From Candidatus Aquabacterium excrementipullorum (GTDB lineage: Bacteria > Pseudomonadota > Gammaproteobacteria > Burkholderiales > Burkholderiaceae_C): a stretch of 57,237 bases of DNA. Positions 35,797 to 45,276 of this stretch are shown here, piece by piece. The notes below the pieces were generated by a model that saw only the letters and a program-made list of their open reading frames with translations, was not told the origin of the DNA and made no database searches. Position numbers and translations under genes: made by a program. Position 1 is the stretch's first letter. Every line of letters begins with the position of its first letter. The stretch covers positions 1 to 57,237 of the forward strand of contig DXIO01000052.1 of the NCBI GenBank assembly GCA_019112875.1, in the 5' to 3' direction.

Positions 35797-36549
35797 TCAG
35801 GCGGGTTGCGCTTCGGCCGGCTGGCGGCGTCCGCGGCGCGCGGCCACGGCCGCCACCGACAGGCCGGCCAGCACCAGCGCGACGCTGGAGGGCTCGGGCA
35901 CCATCGCCACGTCCACCGTCACCGTGCCGAACCTGACCTGCTGAATGTTCTGCAGCGCGATGATCGCAGGGCCTTGTGCGTCCACGGCCTGTGAGAAGGC
36001 ATCGGCGCCCGCCTGGGTCAGCCACAGGCTGAAGGACGTGGTGTTGCCGCTCACCACGGCATCACCCAGCGTGAACACCGTCACCTGGCTCTGACTCGGC
36101 AAGCCGCGCGAGCCCGTGATGTCGGCGTTGAGCTGGTGCGTCACCGCATTGATCTCCCAGTTGCTCAACGTGAGCACCCCGCCGCCCGTGAAGGCCTGGA
36201 TCTTGGGCGCGACGATCTGGATGCCGCCCGCCGAAGCCACCGAAGTGGCCAGGCCGCTCGCACCGTTGCGCGTCGTGCCCGTGGCCGGGAAATACACCGT
36301 GAGCCCGAACGGCTCACCCTCTGAAGGGGCAGGCATGATGGCTGGCAAGAACGAGGTGACCTGCGGCGTGAAGAGCTCCGCATAGTCCAGAAGATCCGTG
36401 TCGGCCGCCGACACTGACCACGTCACCTGGGTCGCGTCGTTGTTCGGGGTCGGTATGGTGGGCGGCTCCCACGACTGGGCCGACGCCAGGCCGGTGGTCG
36501 ATGCGACAACGGCGGCGGCCAAGGCGCTGCGCCATGAAAAGATTTTCAT
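35797..36549 (-). CDS. PEP-CTERM sorting-domain protein
   Basis: 250 residues from the ATG at 36549, preceded by AGGAAG. A signal peptide (MKIFSWRSALAAAVVASTTG, cleavage near ASAQ at residue 25) precedes a secreted Thr/Ser/Asn-rich beta domain. The C terminus has VPEPSS near residue 217, a hydrophobic helix (VALVLAGLSVAAVAA) and an Arg-rich cluster, then an eight-residue tail. PEP-CTERM proteins are processed by exosortase and co-occur with exopolysaccharide genes. No exosortase is encoded in this window. It is convergent with the molybdopterin enzyme gene, 30 nt apart. Confidence 0.9.
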   Translation of the reverse strand: MKIFSWRSALAAAVVASTTGLASAQSWEPPTIPTPNNDATQVTWSVSAADTDLLDYAELFTPQVTSFLPAIMPAPSEGEPFGLTVYFPATGTTRNGASGLATSVASAGGIQIVAPKIQAFTGGGVLTLSNWEINAVTHQLNADITGSRGLPSQSQVTVFTLGDAVVSGNTTSFSLWLTQAGADAFSQAVDAQGPAIIALQNIQQVRFGTVTVDVAMVPEPSSVALVLAGLSVAAVAARRGRRQPAEAQPA

Positions 36550-36670
36550 GTGAAGTTTCTTCCTGATGATGATGATGGATGTGCCCGCCTCCACAGGGCA
36601 GCGGGCTGTCCCATTTTGTGGATCAAGTCCGGACGGACCAGCCCAGGGGCAACCCTTGCCGACACACCGG

Positions 36671-36683
36671 GTTGGTAACCAAC
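36671..36683. repeat. Small palindrome between divergent genes
   Basis: GTTGG-TAA-CCAAC is a 5-bp inverted repeat in the 196-nt gap between the PEP-CTERM gene and the hypothetical gene at 36746. A (GAT)4 run occurs near 36565. No promoter was convincingly found. Confidence 0.3.
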
Positions 36684-36745
36684 GGTTTGGTGGCATCGGC
36701 CATCCGGCTCACCGTGCATGACACCTGCCGCCTAGAATCACCCGC

Positions 36746-37360
36746 ATGAGCGAGCTCAGCCAAGAAATCGCCGCCGCCGCCGCGCGCCTGGTCGTCGAGG
36801 AAGGCCTGGAATACGGGCCGGCCAAACGCCGCGCCATCAAGGTGCTGGGTCTGAACGCCCGCACCGCCTTGCCTGCCAACGACCTGCTCGAAGAGGCCGT
36901 GGAGGAGTACATCGCCATCTTCTGCGCCGACACCCAGCCCGCCGAACTGGCCGCCCTGCGCGAACTCGCGGCCAAGTGGATGGACCGTCTGTCAGAGTTC
37001 CGGCCCCACCTCACGGGCGCCGTCTGGCGTGGAACGGCCACCCGCCTCAACGACATCCACCTGCAGCTCTATTGCGACGATCCGAAGTCCGCGGAGATCG
37101 CCTTGATCAATCAGCGCCTGTCGTACGACGTCAGCAGCGCGCCGGGCCCGCGTGGCGATGACGTGGACCGCCTGAGCCTCACGGTGCCCTGCCCTGGCCT
37201 GGGTGGCGAGCCCATCGGCCTGCACCTGACGATCCTGGACCTGGATGACCTGCGCGGCGCGCTCAAGCCAGACGCACGCGGCCGCACCGAACGCGGCGAT
37301 CTCAATGCGCTGACAAAACTGATGGAGGATGCCGACCATGAACAGTCCCCGCCTCGCTGA
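36746..37360 (+). CDS. Conserved hypothetical protein
   Basis: 204 soluble residues without signal or membrane segments. The N-terminal ~70 residues are helical (AAAARLVVEEGLEYGPAKRRA), the remainder mixed alpha/beta (RLNDIHLQLYCDDPKSAEIAL, LHLTILDLDDLRGAL). I recall similar proteins at this place upstream of tlpA-aroQ-accBC in Burkholderiales, sometimes mislabelled as a Mur ligase. Central RGTATRLNDIHLQLY is faintly reminiscent of nucleotidyltransferase-like folds, but no catalytic motif is clear. The next gene starts inside its 3' end. Confidence 0.75.
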   Translation: MSELSQEIAAAAARLVVEEGLEYGPAKRRAIKVLGLNARTALPANDLLEEAVEEYIAIFCADTQPAELAALRELAAKWMDRLSEFRPHLTGAVWRGTATRLNDIHLQLYCDDPKSAEIALINQRLSYDVSSAPGPRGDDVDRLSLTVPCPGLGGEPIGLHLTILDLDDLRGALKPDARGRTERGDLNALTKLMEDADHEQSPPR

Positions 37361-38591
37361 CCTGCTGCTGATCACCTGGGGCCTGATGGCGCTGCCCGCC
37401 CTGGCCGCGCCCGCGTCATCCGCCGCCCCACCCGCCCCCTACAGAGCCCAGGCCGCTACCGCCACCACGGACTGGCAAGGCGTTTGGGAAGGCCGCCTCG
37501 CCGGCCAGCCCATCGTCCTGGCCCTGTACAAGAACGAGCAGGGCCAATGGACCGGGCGCTACTTCTATGAGCGCTTCGGCCGCGACCTCGGCCTGTGGGG
37601 CCCCACCGCCGCCCAAGTGGGCAGCGACACCCCCGCCGCGCTGGTCTTGCAGGAATGCAAGCCCGACTACGGCGTGGCCGACATCCCCTGCGAGCGCCCC
37701 AGCGGCAACTGGTCGCTCACGCTGAGCGGCGCCATCGCCAAAGGCCAGTGGCAAGCCGTGGGCATGACGGTCAAGGCACCGCCCGTGCCGGTCACGCTCA
37801 CCCGCGTCGCCGACTACACCCCCACCGGCGAGGCCCTGGCCGACGCCTACGAGCAGCGCCGCCTCAAGGGCATCCGCCCGCAGCGTGGTCCCGGCGGCCA
37901 GCAAGGCCCCGTCGCCTGGGAGACGCTTTCCGACGCGCGCACCAAGGTCGCCACGCCCCAGTTCACGCGCGGCGCCGCGCCCGCCGTCCTGCAGCGCATC
38001 AACGACCAGCTCAAGGCCCAGTGGCAGGACCGCGTCAGCCAGGCCCTCACCGCCATCGACCACGACGACCAGGTCGATGTGGCCTTCGCCAACCGCCGCT
38101 GGCTGGCCACCATCTACAGCGTCGGCTTCTATTACGCGGACGCCGCCCACCCCAGCAACGGTTTCACCGCCAGCACCTACGATCTGTCGACCGGGCAGGC
38201 GGTGGATTGGTCGCGCTGGTTCCGCTTCACCGCGCCGGGCGCCGAGCCGGTGGATTTCGATCGCCGCGATCTGCTGGCGGCCCAGGCGCTCAAGGCCTTC
38301 GCCGCGCAGGTGGTCGAGCTGCCACCCGACAAGCCCGCCGACACGTCTGACCAGGCCCGCTGCGCCCGCCTGATCCTGGCCCACTATGCCTGCCAGGGCA
38401 GCCGCTGCACCAGTGGCGAACTCACCGGCGGCCGCGTGCCCGAAGGCTGGCAGGTCTGGCCCACCGCGCAAGGCCTGGCCGTGGCGCCCGATGTCTACGC
38501 CGAGGTCGACCGCGGTTGCCGCGGCCAGGCCGTGACGCTGCCCTGGGCCCAGGCCCGCGCCAGCCTGCTGCGCCCCCAGCCCCTGCCCTGA
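37338..38591 (+). CDS. Secreted protein of unknown function
   Basis: 417 residues from the ATG at 37338, chosen because GGAGG (37323-37327) lies 10 nt before it; an ATG at 37329 is too close. It overlaps the preceding gene by 23 nt. A signal peptide (LADLLLITWGLMALPALAAP) predicts export. The N-terminal ~130 residues look like a small beta domain (GVWEGRLAGQPIVLALYK), the C-terminal half resembles DUF3298-type periplasmic proteins (FANRRWLATIYSVGFYY). Two Cys pairs in the C-terminal part could form disulfides, fitting the thioredoxin-like TlpA gene that follows. Confidence 0.7.
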   Translation: MNSPRLADLLLITWGLMALPALAAPASSAAPPAPYRAQAATATTDWQGVWEGRLAGQPIVLALYKNEQGQWTGRYFYERFGRDLGLWGPTAAQVGSDTPAALVLQECKPDYGVADIPCERPSGNWSLTLSGAIAKGQWQAVGMTVKAPPVPVTLTRVADYTPTGEALADAYEQRRLKGIRPQRGPGGQQGPVAWETLSDARTKVATPQFTRGAAPAVLQRINDQLKAQWQDRVSQALTAIDHDDQVDVAFANRRWLATIYSVGFYYADAAHPSNGFTASTYDLSTGQAVDWSRWFRFTAPGAEPVDFDRRDLLAAQALKAFAAQVVELPPDKPADTSDQARCARLILAHYACQGSRCTSGELTGGRVPEGWQVWPTAQGLAVAPDVYAEVDRGCRGQAVTLPWAQARASLLRPQPLP

Positions 38592-38679
38592 GCCGGCCTG
38601 ATCGCCTGGACGGCCGAGGGGCTTTCGCCGCCCGGGCGGACAACAGCGCGGACAGGCCTGCCCGCGTAAACTGCCGTCC

Positions 38680-39261
38680 ATGGACAACCCGAGCACCGCC
38701 GCCGCCCCGGCCTCTCCCCGCAATTCATCCCGGCGCCTCTGGCTGGCCGGTGGCATCGCCGCCCTGGCCGGTCTGGGCGGTGGCCTGTGGTGGGCTCGGC
38801 ACCGCGAAGGCGCCCCCGACGCCGAACGCCAAGGGGAAGCCCTGCCCCCCGATTTCTGGGGTCACCAGTTCGACACCGTCGGCGGCACACCGCTCAAATT
38901 CGCCGATTTCCAGGGCAAGCCGCTGGTCGTGAACTTCTGGGCCACCTGGTGCCCGCCCTGCGTCAAGGAGATGCCAGACCTGGACCGCTTCCACCAGGCC
39001 CACAACGGCGACGGCTGGCACGTGATCGGCGTGGCCATCGACAGCGCCACCCCGGTCAAGGGATTCCTGGGCCGAACCCCGGTACACTTCCCCATCGGCC
39101 TGGCCGGCTTCGGCGGGACCGAAATGGCGCAGGTCCTGGGCAATACCGCAGGCGCCCTGCCGTTCACAGTCGTCATCGACGCCCACGGACGCATCCGCCA
39201 GCGTAAAATGGGCCCGACTCACCTGGATGAGTTGAGCGGCTGGGCCCGCGAGTTCGGCTGA
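38680..39261 (+). CDS. TlpA/ResA-family membrane-anchored thiol-disulfide oxidoreductase
   Basis: 193 residues. A membrane anchor near residues 19-38 (LWLAGGIAALAGLGGGLWW) places a thioredoxin-fold domain in the periplasm. The active-site pair Cys91-Pro-Pro-Cys94 lies in FWATWCPPC, and the cis-Pro loop appears as ALPFTVVID. Such proteins reduce disulfides in cytochrome c maturation or other exported proteins. Upstream of aroQ-accBC this is a familiar arrangement in the order. Confidence 0.9.
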   Translation: MDNPSTAAAPASPRNSSRRLWLAGGIAALAGLGGGLWWARHREGAPDAERQGEALPPDFWGHQFDTVGGTPLKFADFQGKPLVVNFWATWCPPCVKEMPDLDRFHQAHNGDGWHVIGVAIDSATPVKGFLGRTPVHFPIGLAGFGGTEMAQVLGNTAGALPFTVVIDAHGRIRQRKMGPTHLDELSGWAREFG

Positions 39262-39282
39262 CACGGCCGGCAGAGCATCTGA

Positions 39283-39303
39283 CGCCCTCTTCAGGGCGCT
39301 TTA
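39283..39303 (+). terminator. Weak terminator after tlpA
   Basis: CGCCCT (39283-39288) and AGGGCG (39293-39298) form a short stem with loop CTTC, followed by CTTTA. The short T-run makes it weak. Confidence 0.45.
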
Positions 39304-39340
39304 CAGTGCAGATTGCTCAGGCACATAAGCAGATGAGATT

Positions 39341-39364
39341 TTTGTGCTCATTTGTGCTTAAAAT
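39341..39364 (+). promoter_or_regulatory. Repeat and possible -10 upstream of aroQ
   Basis: Two near-identical decamers, TTTGTGCTCA (39341-39350) and TTTGTGCTTA (39351-39360), adjoin TAAAAT at 39359-39364 in an AT-rich pocket about 65 nt before aroQ. This is a plausible promoter of the aroQ-accBC operon, but no clear -35 is present. Confidence 0.35.
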
Positions 39365-39427
39365 CCGCCTACTTTCATTTTCTTGAACGAACAGCTGGAC
39401 ACAATTCGGCACTCGTTCAACGAACAC

Positions 39428-39880
39428 ATGCAGATTCTCGTCCTCCATGGCCCCAATCTGAACCTGCTCGGCGTCCGGGAACCCCAGGTCTATGGTGCCA
39501 CCACGCTGGAGCAGATCAATGCCGGCCTGAGCCAGCGCGCCACCCAGCGCGGCGCCACGCTCACCGCCTTCCAGAGCAACCACGAAGGCGCCCTGATCGA
39601 CCGCGTGCACGCCGCGCGGACGGATGGCACCGGCTTCATCGTGATCAACCCCGGGGCCTACACCCACACCAGCGTCGCCCTGCGCGATGCATTCGCGGGC
39701 GTGGCCATTCCCTTCATCGAAGTGCACCTCTCCAACGTGCACCGCCGCGAGCCCTTCCGCCACCACTCTTATTTTTCGGATCTGGCAGAAGGCGTCATCG
39801 TCGGCCTTGGCGTGCTGGGTTACCAGCTTGCCCTGGATGCCGCGCTGGAGCGCCTGAACGCGCCCCCCCTGGCCGCCTGA
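39428..39880 (+). CDS. aroQ: 3-dehydroquinate dehydratase, type II
   Basis: 150 residues from the ATG at 39428; the frame is open upstream but the family starts at this position. Dehydrates 3-dehydroquinate to 3-dehydroshikimate in the shikimate pathway. Seen are [13 protein letters not shown] near residue 7 (with the catalytic Arg and, further on, Tyr), [10 protein letters not shown] near 46, NPGAYTHTS with the active-site His/Asn near 76, and [17 protein letters not shown] near 100. Length fits the dodecameric type II enzyme. It lies 83 nt before accB, an order typical of many proteobacteria. Confidence 0.97.
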   Translation: MQILVLHGPNLNLLGVREPQVYGATTLEQINAGLSQRATQRGATLTAFQSNHEGALIDRVHAARTDGTGFIVINPGAYTHTSVALRDAFAGVAIPFIEVHLSNVHRREPFRHHSYFSDLAEGVIVGLGVLGYQLALDAALERLNAPPLAA

Positions 39881-39963
39881 GCCCGACGCCAAGCATCTTC
39901 CCTCCTTTTCATCGTTCATCGAGCCGCCCGGGCTGTGTCCCGGCGACCCTGGAGATTCCCAAC

Positions 39964-40413
39964 ATGGACCTGCGCAAACTCAAGACCCTGATCGACCTCG
40001 TTTCGGAGTCCAACGTCTCCGAACTGGAAATCACCGAGGCCGACGGCAAGGTGCGCATCGTCAAGGCCGGCGCCGCGCCGGTGGCCGTGGCCATGCCCCT
40101 GGTGCAGGCCCAGCCCGTGGCCGCCGCCCAGCCTGCCGCGGCCGCTGCCGCCCCCGTGGCCGAAGCCCCGGCCGAAACCGGCCATGTGGTCAAGTCACCC
40201 ATGGTCGGCACCTTCTACCGCGCCTCCAGCCCCGGCGCCAAGGCCTTCGCCGAAGTCGGCGACCAGGTCAAGGAAGGCCAGCCGGTCTGCATCATCGAGG
40301 CCATGAAGATCATGAACGAGATCGAGTCGGACAAGGCCGGCACGATCACCAAGATCCTGGTGGAGAACGGCCAGCCCGTCGAATACGGCCAACCCCTGTT
40401 CGTCGTCGAATAA
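39964..40413 (+). CDS. accB: Biotin carboxyl carrier protein of acetyl-CoA carboxylase
   Basis: 149 residues from the ATG at 39964. The N-terminal part ([20 protein letters not shown]) is followed by an Ala/Pro-rich linker at ~38-70 and a biotinyl domain with Lys115 in the EAMKIMNE motif, which receives biotin. It carries carboxybiotin between AccC and the AccAD carboxyltransferase in fatty-acid synthesis. accC follows after 11 nt. Confidence 0.97.
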   Translation: MDLRKLKTLIDLVSESNVSELEITEADGKVRIVKAGAAPVAVAMPLVQAQPVAAAQPAAAAAAPVAEAPAETGHVVKSPMVGTFYRASSPGAKAFAEVGDQVKEGQPVCIIEAMKIMNEIESDKAGTITKILVENGQPVEYGQPLFVVE

Positions 40414-40424
40414 GGCGGTTTCCC

Positions 40425-41774
40425 ATGTTCAAGAAGATCCTGATCGCCAATCGAGGCGAGATCGCCTTACGTATTCAACGTGCCTGCCGCGAGATGGGCA
40501 TCCAGTCCGTCGTCGTCTATTCCGAGGCCGACCGCGACGCCAAGTACGTGCGCCTGGCCGACGAGGCCGTCTGCATCGGCCCAGCCCCCTCGGCGCAGAG
40601 CTACCTGCACATGCCGGCCATCATCTCGGCCGCCGAGGTGACCGACGCCGAGGCCATCCACCCCGGCTACGGCTTCCTGTCCGAGAACGCCGACTTCGCC
40701 GAGCGCGTCGAATCCAGCGGCTTCACCTTCATCGGCCCCACGCCCGAGTCCATCCGCGTCATGGGTGACAAGGTCTCGGCCAAACAGGCCATGATCAAGT
40801 CCGGCGTGCCCTGCGTGCCCGGCTCCGAAGGCGCTCTGCCCGAAGACCCGAAGGAGATCATCCGCACGGCCCGCGCCATCGGCTACCCGGTGATCATCAA
40901 GGCCGCTGGCGGCGGTGGCGGACGCGGCATGCGCGTCGTGCACACCGAGGCCGCGCTGATCCATGCCGTGCAGACCACGCGCGCCGAGGCGGGTGCCGCC
41001 TTCGGCAACCCGGCGGTCTACATGGAAAAGTTCCTGGAGCACCCGCGCCACATCGAGATCCAGGTGCTGGCCGACCAGCACAAGAACGCCGTGTGGCTGG
41101 GCGAACGCGACTGCTCCATGCAGCGCCGCCACCAGAAGATCATCGAAGAAGCGCCGGCCCCCGGCATCCCCCGCCGCCTGATCGAGAAAGTGGGCGAGCG
41201 CTGCGCCGCCGCCTGCAAGAAGATCGGCTACCGTGGCGCGGGCACCTTCGAGTTCCTGTTCGAGAACGGCGAGTTCTACTTCATCGAGATGAACACGCGC
41301 GTACAGGTGGAGCACCCCGTCACCGAGATGACCAGCGGCATCGACATCGTGCAGATGCAGATCCGCGTGGCCGCCGGCGAGAAGCTGCCCTTCACGCAAC
41401 GCCAGATCGAACTGCGCGGCCACGCCATCGAGGTGCGCCTGAACGCCGAAGACCCGGTCAAGTTCATCCCCTCGCCCGGCCGCATCACCACCTGGCACGC
41501 GCCCGGCGGCCCCGGCGTGCGCGTGGATTCGCACATCTACACGAACTACTTCGTGCCGCCCAACTACGATTCGATGATCGGCAAGATCATCGTGCACGGC
41601 GACACCCGCGAGCAGGCCCTGGCCCGCATGCGCACCGCCCTGTCCGAGACCGTGATCGAAGGCATCAACACCAACATCCCGCTGCACCGCGAGCTGATGG
41701 TGGACGCCAAGTTCATCGAAGGCGGCACCGACATCCATTACCTCGAACACTGGATGGCCGCGCGCAAGCGCTGA
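40425..41774 (+). CDS. accC: Biotin carboxylase subunit of acetyl-CoA carboxylase
   Basis: 449-residue ATP-grasp enzyme carboxylating biotin on AccB. Family signs are the start [30 protein letters not shown] near residue 82, the Gly-rich ATP loop [11 protein letters not shown] near 163, [12 protein letters not shown] near 229, and [15 protein letters not shown] near 288. Length is normal. Operonic with accB, with prmA 16 nt downstream. Confidence 0.98.
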   Translation: MFKKILIANRGEIALRIQRACREMGIQSVVVYSEADRDAKYVRLADEAVCIGPAPSAQSYLHMPAIISAAEVTDAEAIHPGYGFLSENADFAERVESSGFTFIGPTPESIRVMGDKVSAKQAMIKSGVPCVPGSEGALPEDPKEIIRTARAIGYPVIIKAAGGGGGRGMRVVHTEAALIHAVQTTRAEAGAAFGNPAVYMEKFLEHPRHIEIQVLADQHKNAVWLGERDCSMQRRHQKIIEEAPAPGIPRRLIEKVGERCAAACKKIGYRGAGTFEFLFENGEFYFIEMNTRVQVEHPVTEMTSGIDIVQMQIRVAAGEKLPFTQRQIELRGHAIEVRLNAEDPVKFIPSPGRITTWHAPGGPGVRVDSHIYTNYFVPPNYDSMIGKIIVHGDTREQALARMRTALSETVIEGINTNIPLHRELMVDAKFIEGGTDIHYLEHWMAARKR

Positions 41775-41790
41775 GCCCCGGGCTGCCGAC

Positions 41791-42723
41791 ATGCACGAAC
41801 TCACCCTGCTGGCCACCGAGGCCGAGGTCGAACTGCTCAGCGACGCGCTGATGGAGGTCGAGGCCCTGTCCGTCTCGGTGGAAGACGCCGACGCCGACAC
41901 CGAGCACGAGGAAGCCCTGTGGGGCGAGCCCGGCATGCCGGTGCCCCGCGAGGCCTGGCAGCGCTCCACCGTCAAGAGCCTGTTCCCCGACGAAGCCGCC
42001 GCGCTGGAGGCCGCCACCCTGATCCTCGCGCAGGACTGGGCGACCGACATTCACGTGCAAGGCATCCAGGAAGTGGCCGATCAGGATTGGGTGCGCCTGA
42101 CACAGTCGCAGTTCGCGCCCGTGCCCATCACCGACACCTTCTGGATCGTGCCCACGTGGCACGAGGTGCCCGCCCAGGCCACCACGGCCCTGCGGCTGGA
42201 CCCGGGCCTGGCCTTCGGTACGGGCACGCACCCCACCACGCGCATGTGCCTGAAGTGGATCGCCGGCCATGCCAGCGAACTGCAGGGCCAGCGCGTGCTG
42301 GACTACGGTTGCGGCTCGGGCATCCTGGCCATCGGCGCGGCGCTGTTCGGTGCTGCGCAAGTCGATGCGGTCGACATCGACCCGGCCGCCGTCGATTCCA
42401 CCGAGGCCAATGCCACGGCCAACCTGGCACACTTGGCTGCCGCCGATGGCCGCACGCCGATCAACGCCGGCCTGCCCGACCTGATCGGCGAAGCCAAGGG
42501 TGACTACCCGGTCGTGCTGGCCAACATCCTGGCCACGCCGCTCAAGCTGCTGTCGCCGCTGCTGGCCGGCCACGTCGCGCCCGGCGGCCACCTGGTGCTT
42601 GCCGGCATCCTGGCCCGCCAGGAAGACGAGCTGAAAGAAGCCTACGCCGGTGTCGGCCTGCAGTTGCAGGTTGCCAACGAAGAAGACGGCTGGATCCTGA
42701 TGACGGCGCAAAAACCCGCCTGA
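41791..42723 (+). CDS. prmA: Ribosomal protein L11 methyltransferase
   Basis: 310 residues. Trimethylates lysines and the N terminus of ribosomal protein L11 using SAM. The N-terminal substrate-recognition domain (~1-65) precedes the conserved LDPGLAFGTGTHPTTRMCL near residue 134, the SAM loop VLDYGCGSGILAI near 170 and VLANILATPL near 237, where the N-I/P-type catalytic loop lies. The accBC-prmA order is common in proteobacteria. Confidence 0.96.
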   Translation: MHELTLLATEAEVELLSDALMEVEALSVSVEDADADTEHEEALWGEPGMPVPREAWQRSTVKSLFPDEAAALEAATLILAQDWATDIHVQGIQEVADQDWVRLTQSQFAPVPITDTFWIVPTWHEVPAQATTALRLDPGLAFGTGTHPTTRMCLKWIAGHASELQGQRVLDYGCGSGILAIGAALFGAAQVDAVDIDPAAVDSTEANATANLAHLAAADGRTPINAGLPDLIGEAKGDYPVVLANILATPLKLLSPLLAGHVAPGGHLVLAGILARQEDELKEAYAGVGLQLQVANEEDGWILMTAQKPA

Positions 42724-42745
42724 TCGGTGGCATAAACGGGGCCTT

Positions 42746-44314
42746 ATGAGTCTGGCCACCCGCTGCCCCCACTGCAACACCATTTTCAAGGTCGTCCAGG
42801 ACCAGTTGAAGGTGTCCGAGGGCTGGGTGCGCTGCGGGCGCTGCACCGAGGTGTTCAACGCCCTGGAAGGGCTGTTCGACATGGAGCGCGAAGCGCCGCC
42901 GCAGCGCGTAGTGCCGCCACCCGCTCCTTCGGTGGCCCCCCCGCCGGCCCAGACACCCATGCAGGCCGCCCCGGCTGACGAAACGCGCTTCTACCAGCCG
43001 CCTACCGACCGCACCCCGGCTTTCCAGGCCACGGAGCCCGCCGCCTTCGCGCCTGACGCGGACGACGCCGCCGTGGTCACCGACGACATGCCGCCGCCGG
43101 ATCCGCGCCCCACGCCGGCCGTCACGCATTTCGAACTCGACCTGCCGCCTTCCGACGAGGCCGTGGCCGCCGCGATGTCGGCGCTCACGCAGCCCGCCAT
43201 CCGCACCGCCGCGGACGACGACTTCGAAAGCGCCCCCGCGTCCTATCCCGTCACCGACGAGGCCGACGCCCTGGATTCGCGCTACCTGCTGCCCTCCGAC
43301 GAGATGCGGCGCCCGCCCAACCGGCGCCGCCCACGCCGTGGCGGCCCAGAGTTCGCCGACGCCCAGTTCCCCATGGACGCCATGGCCGACCTCGACGACG
43401 ACTGGGATGCGGGCTGGACGCACCCCGGTGAATCGGCCGAGACACTGTCTGAATCCGAGCGGCTGGCAGAGGCCGCCCTGTCGGCCGCGGTGAACCCGCC
43501 GGAAGCCGCGGCGCCGACCGCACCGCTGCAGGCCACCGCCATTCCTCCCGAAGCGTTGAAGGCCCCGAGCGCGGAGCCCTTGTCCAACGCACGCGCCGAA
43601 CCGGCCAACACCCCCGAAGCCGACCACGGCCCGTCCACCATCCCGTCGCGCTTGCCCGACGATGCCAGCTACCAGCCCGAACAATCCCTGCCGCCCCCCA
43701 GCAAGCGCAAGGGCCGCCCGGGCACGCGTGGCCGTGGCCCGCAGACCGAGGCCCCCGGCTTCATCAAGCAGGCCGAGCGCAAGGCCATCTGGCGCCACCC
43801 GGCCGTGCGGGCCGTGCTGTCCCTCGTGGCGCTGGCACTGGCGCTGCTGCTGGGCGCGCAGTTCGTGCAGCAGGAACATGACCGCATCGCCAGCCGCCAC
43901 CCCGATCTCACGCCCTACCTGGCGCAGTGGTGCCACTTCACCGGCTGCACCCTGTCGCCGCCCATGCAGATCGAAGACCTGCAGGTCGACAACATCGCAC
44001 TGGTCAAGACCAGCTCGCTGGGCGAGGACACCTACCGCCTCACCGCCATCATCCACAACCGCGCCGAGGCCGTGCTGGCCTGGCCGCACCTGGACCTCAG
44101 CCTGACCGACGCCAACGGCACCGTCGTCGTGCGCCGCGTGTTCGATGTCCAGAGCGCCTCGCGCGTGGGCACCGAAGGCAGCAATGCCGCCGACGACGGC
44201 AGCTCCGAGGTGCCCGCCGCCGTGCCCGCCAGCAGCAGCACCACGCTGCAGTGGCGCCTGCGCGCCCCCGACCTGGCGCCCGCCGGCTACACCGTCGAGC
44301 TGTTCTACCCCTGA
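42746..44314 (+). CDS. Zinc-ribbon and DUF3426 membrane protein
   Basis: 522 residues. The N terminus is an MJ0042-type zinc ribbon with Cys7, Cys10, Cys30 and Cys33 (RCPHC, VRCGRC). Residues ~55-345 are a long, acidic, Pro/Ala-rich disordered linker. One membrane helix (AVLSLVALALALLLGAQFV) near 355-375 is followed by the DUF3426 domain (QWCHFTGCTLSPP, RAEAVLAWPHLDLSLTD). The cytoplasmic zinc ribbon and periplasmic DUF3426 suggest a link between the two sides of the membrane, but the function is not known. The place after prmA is conserved in betaproteobacteria. Confidence 0.85.
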   Translation: MSLATRCPHCNTIFKVVQDQLKVSEGWVRCGRCTEVFNALEGLFDMEREAPPQRVVPPPAPSVAPPPAQTPMQAAPADETRFYQPPTDRTPAFQATEPAAFAPDADDAAVVTDDMPPPDPRPTPAVTHFELDLPPSDEAVAAAMSALTQPAIRTAADDDFESAPASYPVTDEADALDSRYLLPSDEMRRPPNRRRPRRGGPEFADAQFPMDAMADLDDDWDAGWTHPGESAETLSESERLAEAALSAAVNPPEAAAPTAPLQATAIPPEALKAPSAEPLSNARAEPANTPEADHGPSTIPSRLPDDASYQPEQSLPPPSKRKGRPGTRGRGPQTEAPGFIKQAERKAIWRHPAVRAVLSLVALALALLLGAQFVQQEHDRIASRHPDLTPYLAQWCHFTGCTLSPPMQIEDLQVDNIALVKTSSLGEDTYRLTAIIHNRAEAVLAWPHLDLSLTDANGTVVVRRVFDVQSASRVGTEGSNAADDGSSEVPAAVPASSSTTLQWRLRAPDLAPAGYTVELFYP

Positions 44315-44338
44315 TCACTCTCTTACCGGGACACCACC

Positions 44339-45253
44339 ATGGCCATCCTCATCGGCGGCTCGCTCGCCTTCGACAACATCAGCCGCTTCGAAGGCCGCTT
44401 CGCGGACCAGATCCTGCCCGACCAGGTGCACATCCTGAACGTGTCCTTCCTGGTGCCCACGCTGCGCCGCGAGTTCGGCGGTTGCGCCGGCAACATCGCC
44501 TACAGCCTGCACCTGCTGGGCGGCACGCCGCTGATCATGGCCACGCTGGGGGTCGATGGCGCGCCCTACCTGGAGCGCCTGCGCGAATGGGGCGTGCCGC
44601 TGGACCTGGTCAAGACGCTGCCCGACGCGATGACGGCGCAGTGCAGCATCATCACCGACAACGACAACAACCAGATCACCGCGTTCCACCCGGGCGCGAT
44701 GTCGAATGCCCACAGCCAGCCCGTGCCGAAACGCGATGACCTGCAGTTGGCCATCGTCGGCCCCAACGGCCGTGACGCGATGATCGAGCATGCCGCCCAG
44801 TTGGCCGCCGCCAAGGTGCCCTTCATCTTCGATCCGGGCCAGGGCCTGCCCATGTTCGACGGCGAGGATCTGAAGCGCTTCATCGCACAGGCCACCTGGG
44901 TGGCCGTGAACGACTACGAAGGCAAGATGCTGTCCGACCGCGTCGGCCAGTCGCTGGCCGATATCTCGCGCCAGCCGCACCTGAAGGGCCTGGTCGAGAC
45001 CCTGGGCGCCGAAGGCAGCAACGTGTGGGTGCAAGGCACGGCCACGCACGTGCCGGGCCTGAAGGTCGACAAGGTCATCGACCCGACCGGTTGCGGCGAC
45101 GCCTTCCGCGGCGGCGTGCTCTACGGCCTGTCGCAAGGCTGGGACCTGGTGCGCAGCGTGCGCCTGGGCAACCAGATGGGCGCGGCCAAGATCGCCACGC
45201 CCGGCCCGCAGACCTACACCGTCGACCGCCAAGCCCTGCTCGCCCAGGCCTGA
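44339..45253 (+). CDS. PfkB-family carbohydrate/nucleoside kinase
   Basis: 304-residue ribokinase-fold kinase. The N-terminal GGSLAFDNI and GGCAGNIAYSLHLLGG (substrate site and PfkB signature 1) and the C-terminal DPTGCGDAFRGG near residue 252 (signature 2, with catalytic Asp) are present. The sequence resembles adenosine-kinase-like members. Substrate is not certain. It starts 24 nt after the DUF3426 gene. Confidence 0.88.
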   Translation: MAILIGGSLAFDNISRFEGRFADQILPDQVHILNVSFLVPTLRREFGGCAGNIAYSLHLLGGTPLIMATLGVDGAPYLERLREWGVPLDLVKTLPDAMTAQCSIITDNDNNQITAFHPGAMSNAHSQPVPKRDDLQLAIVGPNGRDAMIEHAAQLAAAKVPFIFDPGQGLPMFDGEDLKRFIAQATWVAVNDYEGKMLSDRVGQSLADISRQPHLKGLVETLGAEGSNVWVQGTATHVPGLKVDKVIDPTGCGDAFRGGVLYGLSQGWDLVRSVRLGNQMGAAKIATPGPQTYTVDRQALLAQA

Positions 45254-45276
45254 TCCCACTGCACAAGGACACCGCC

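Noticed and set aside
36645..36665. GGCAAGGGTTGC on the minus strand upstream of the PEP-CTERM gene as a sigma-54 promoter
   Set aside because: GG and GC are two bases too close together for a -24/-12 promoter.
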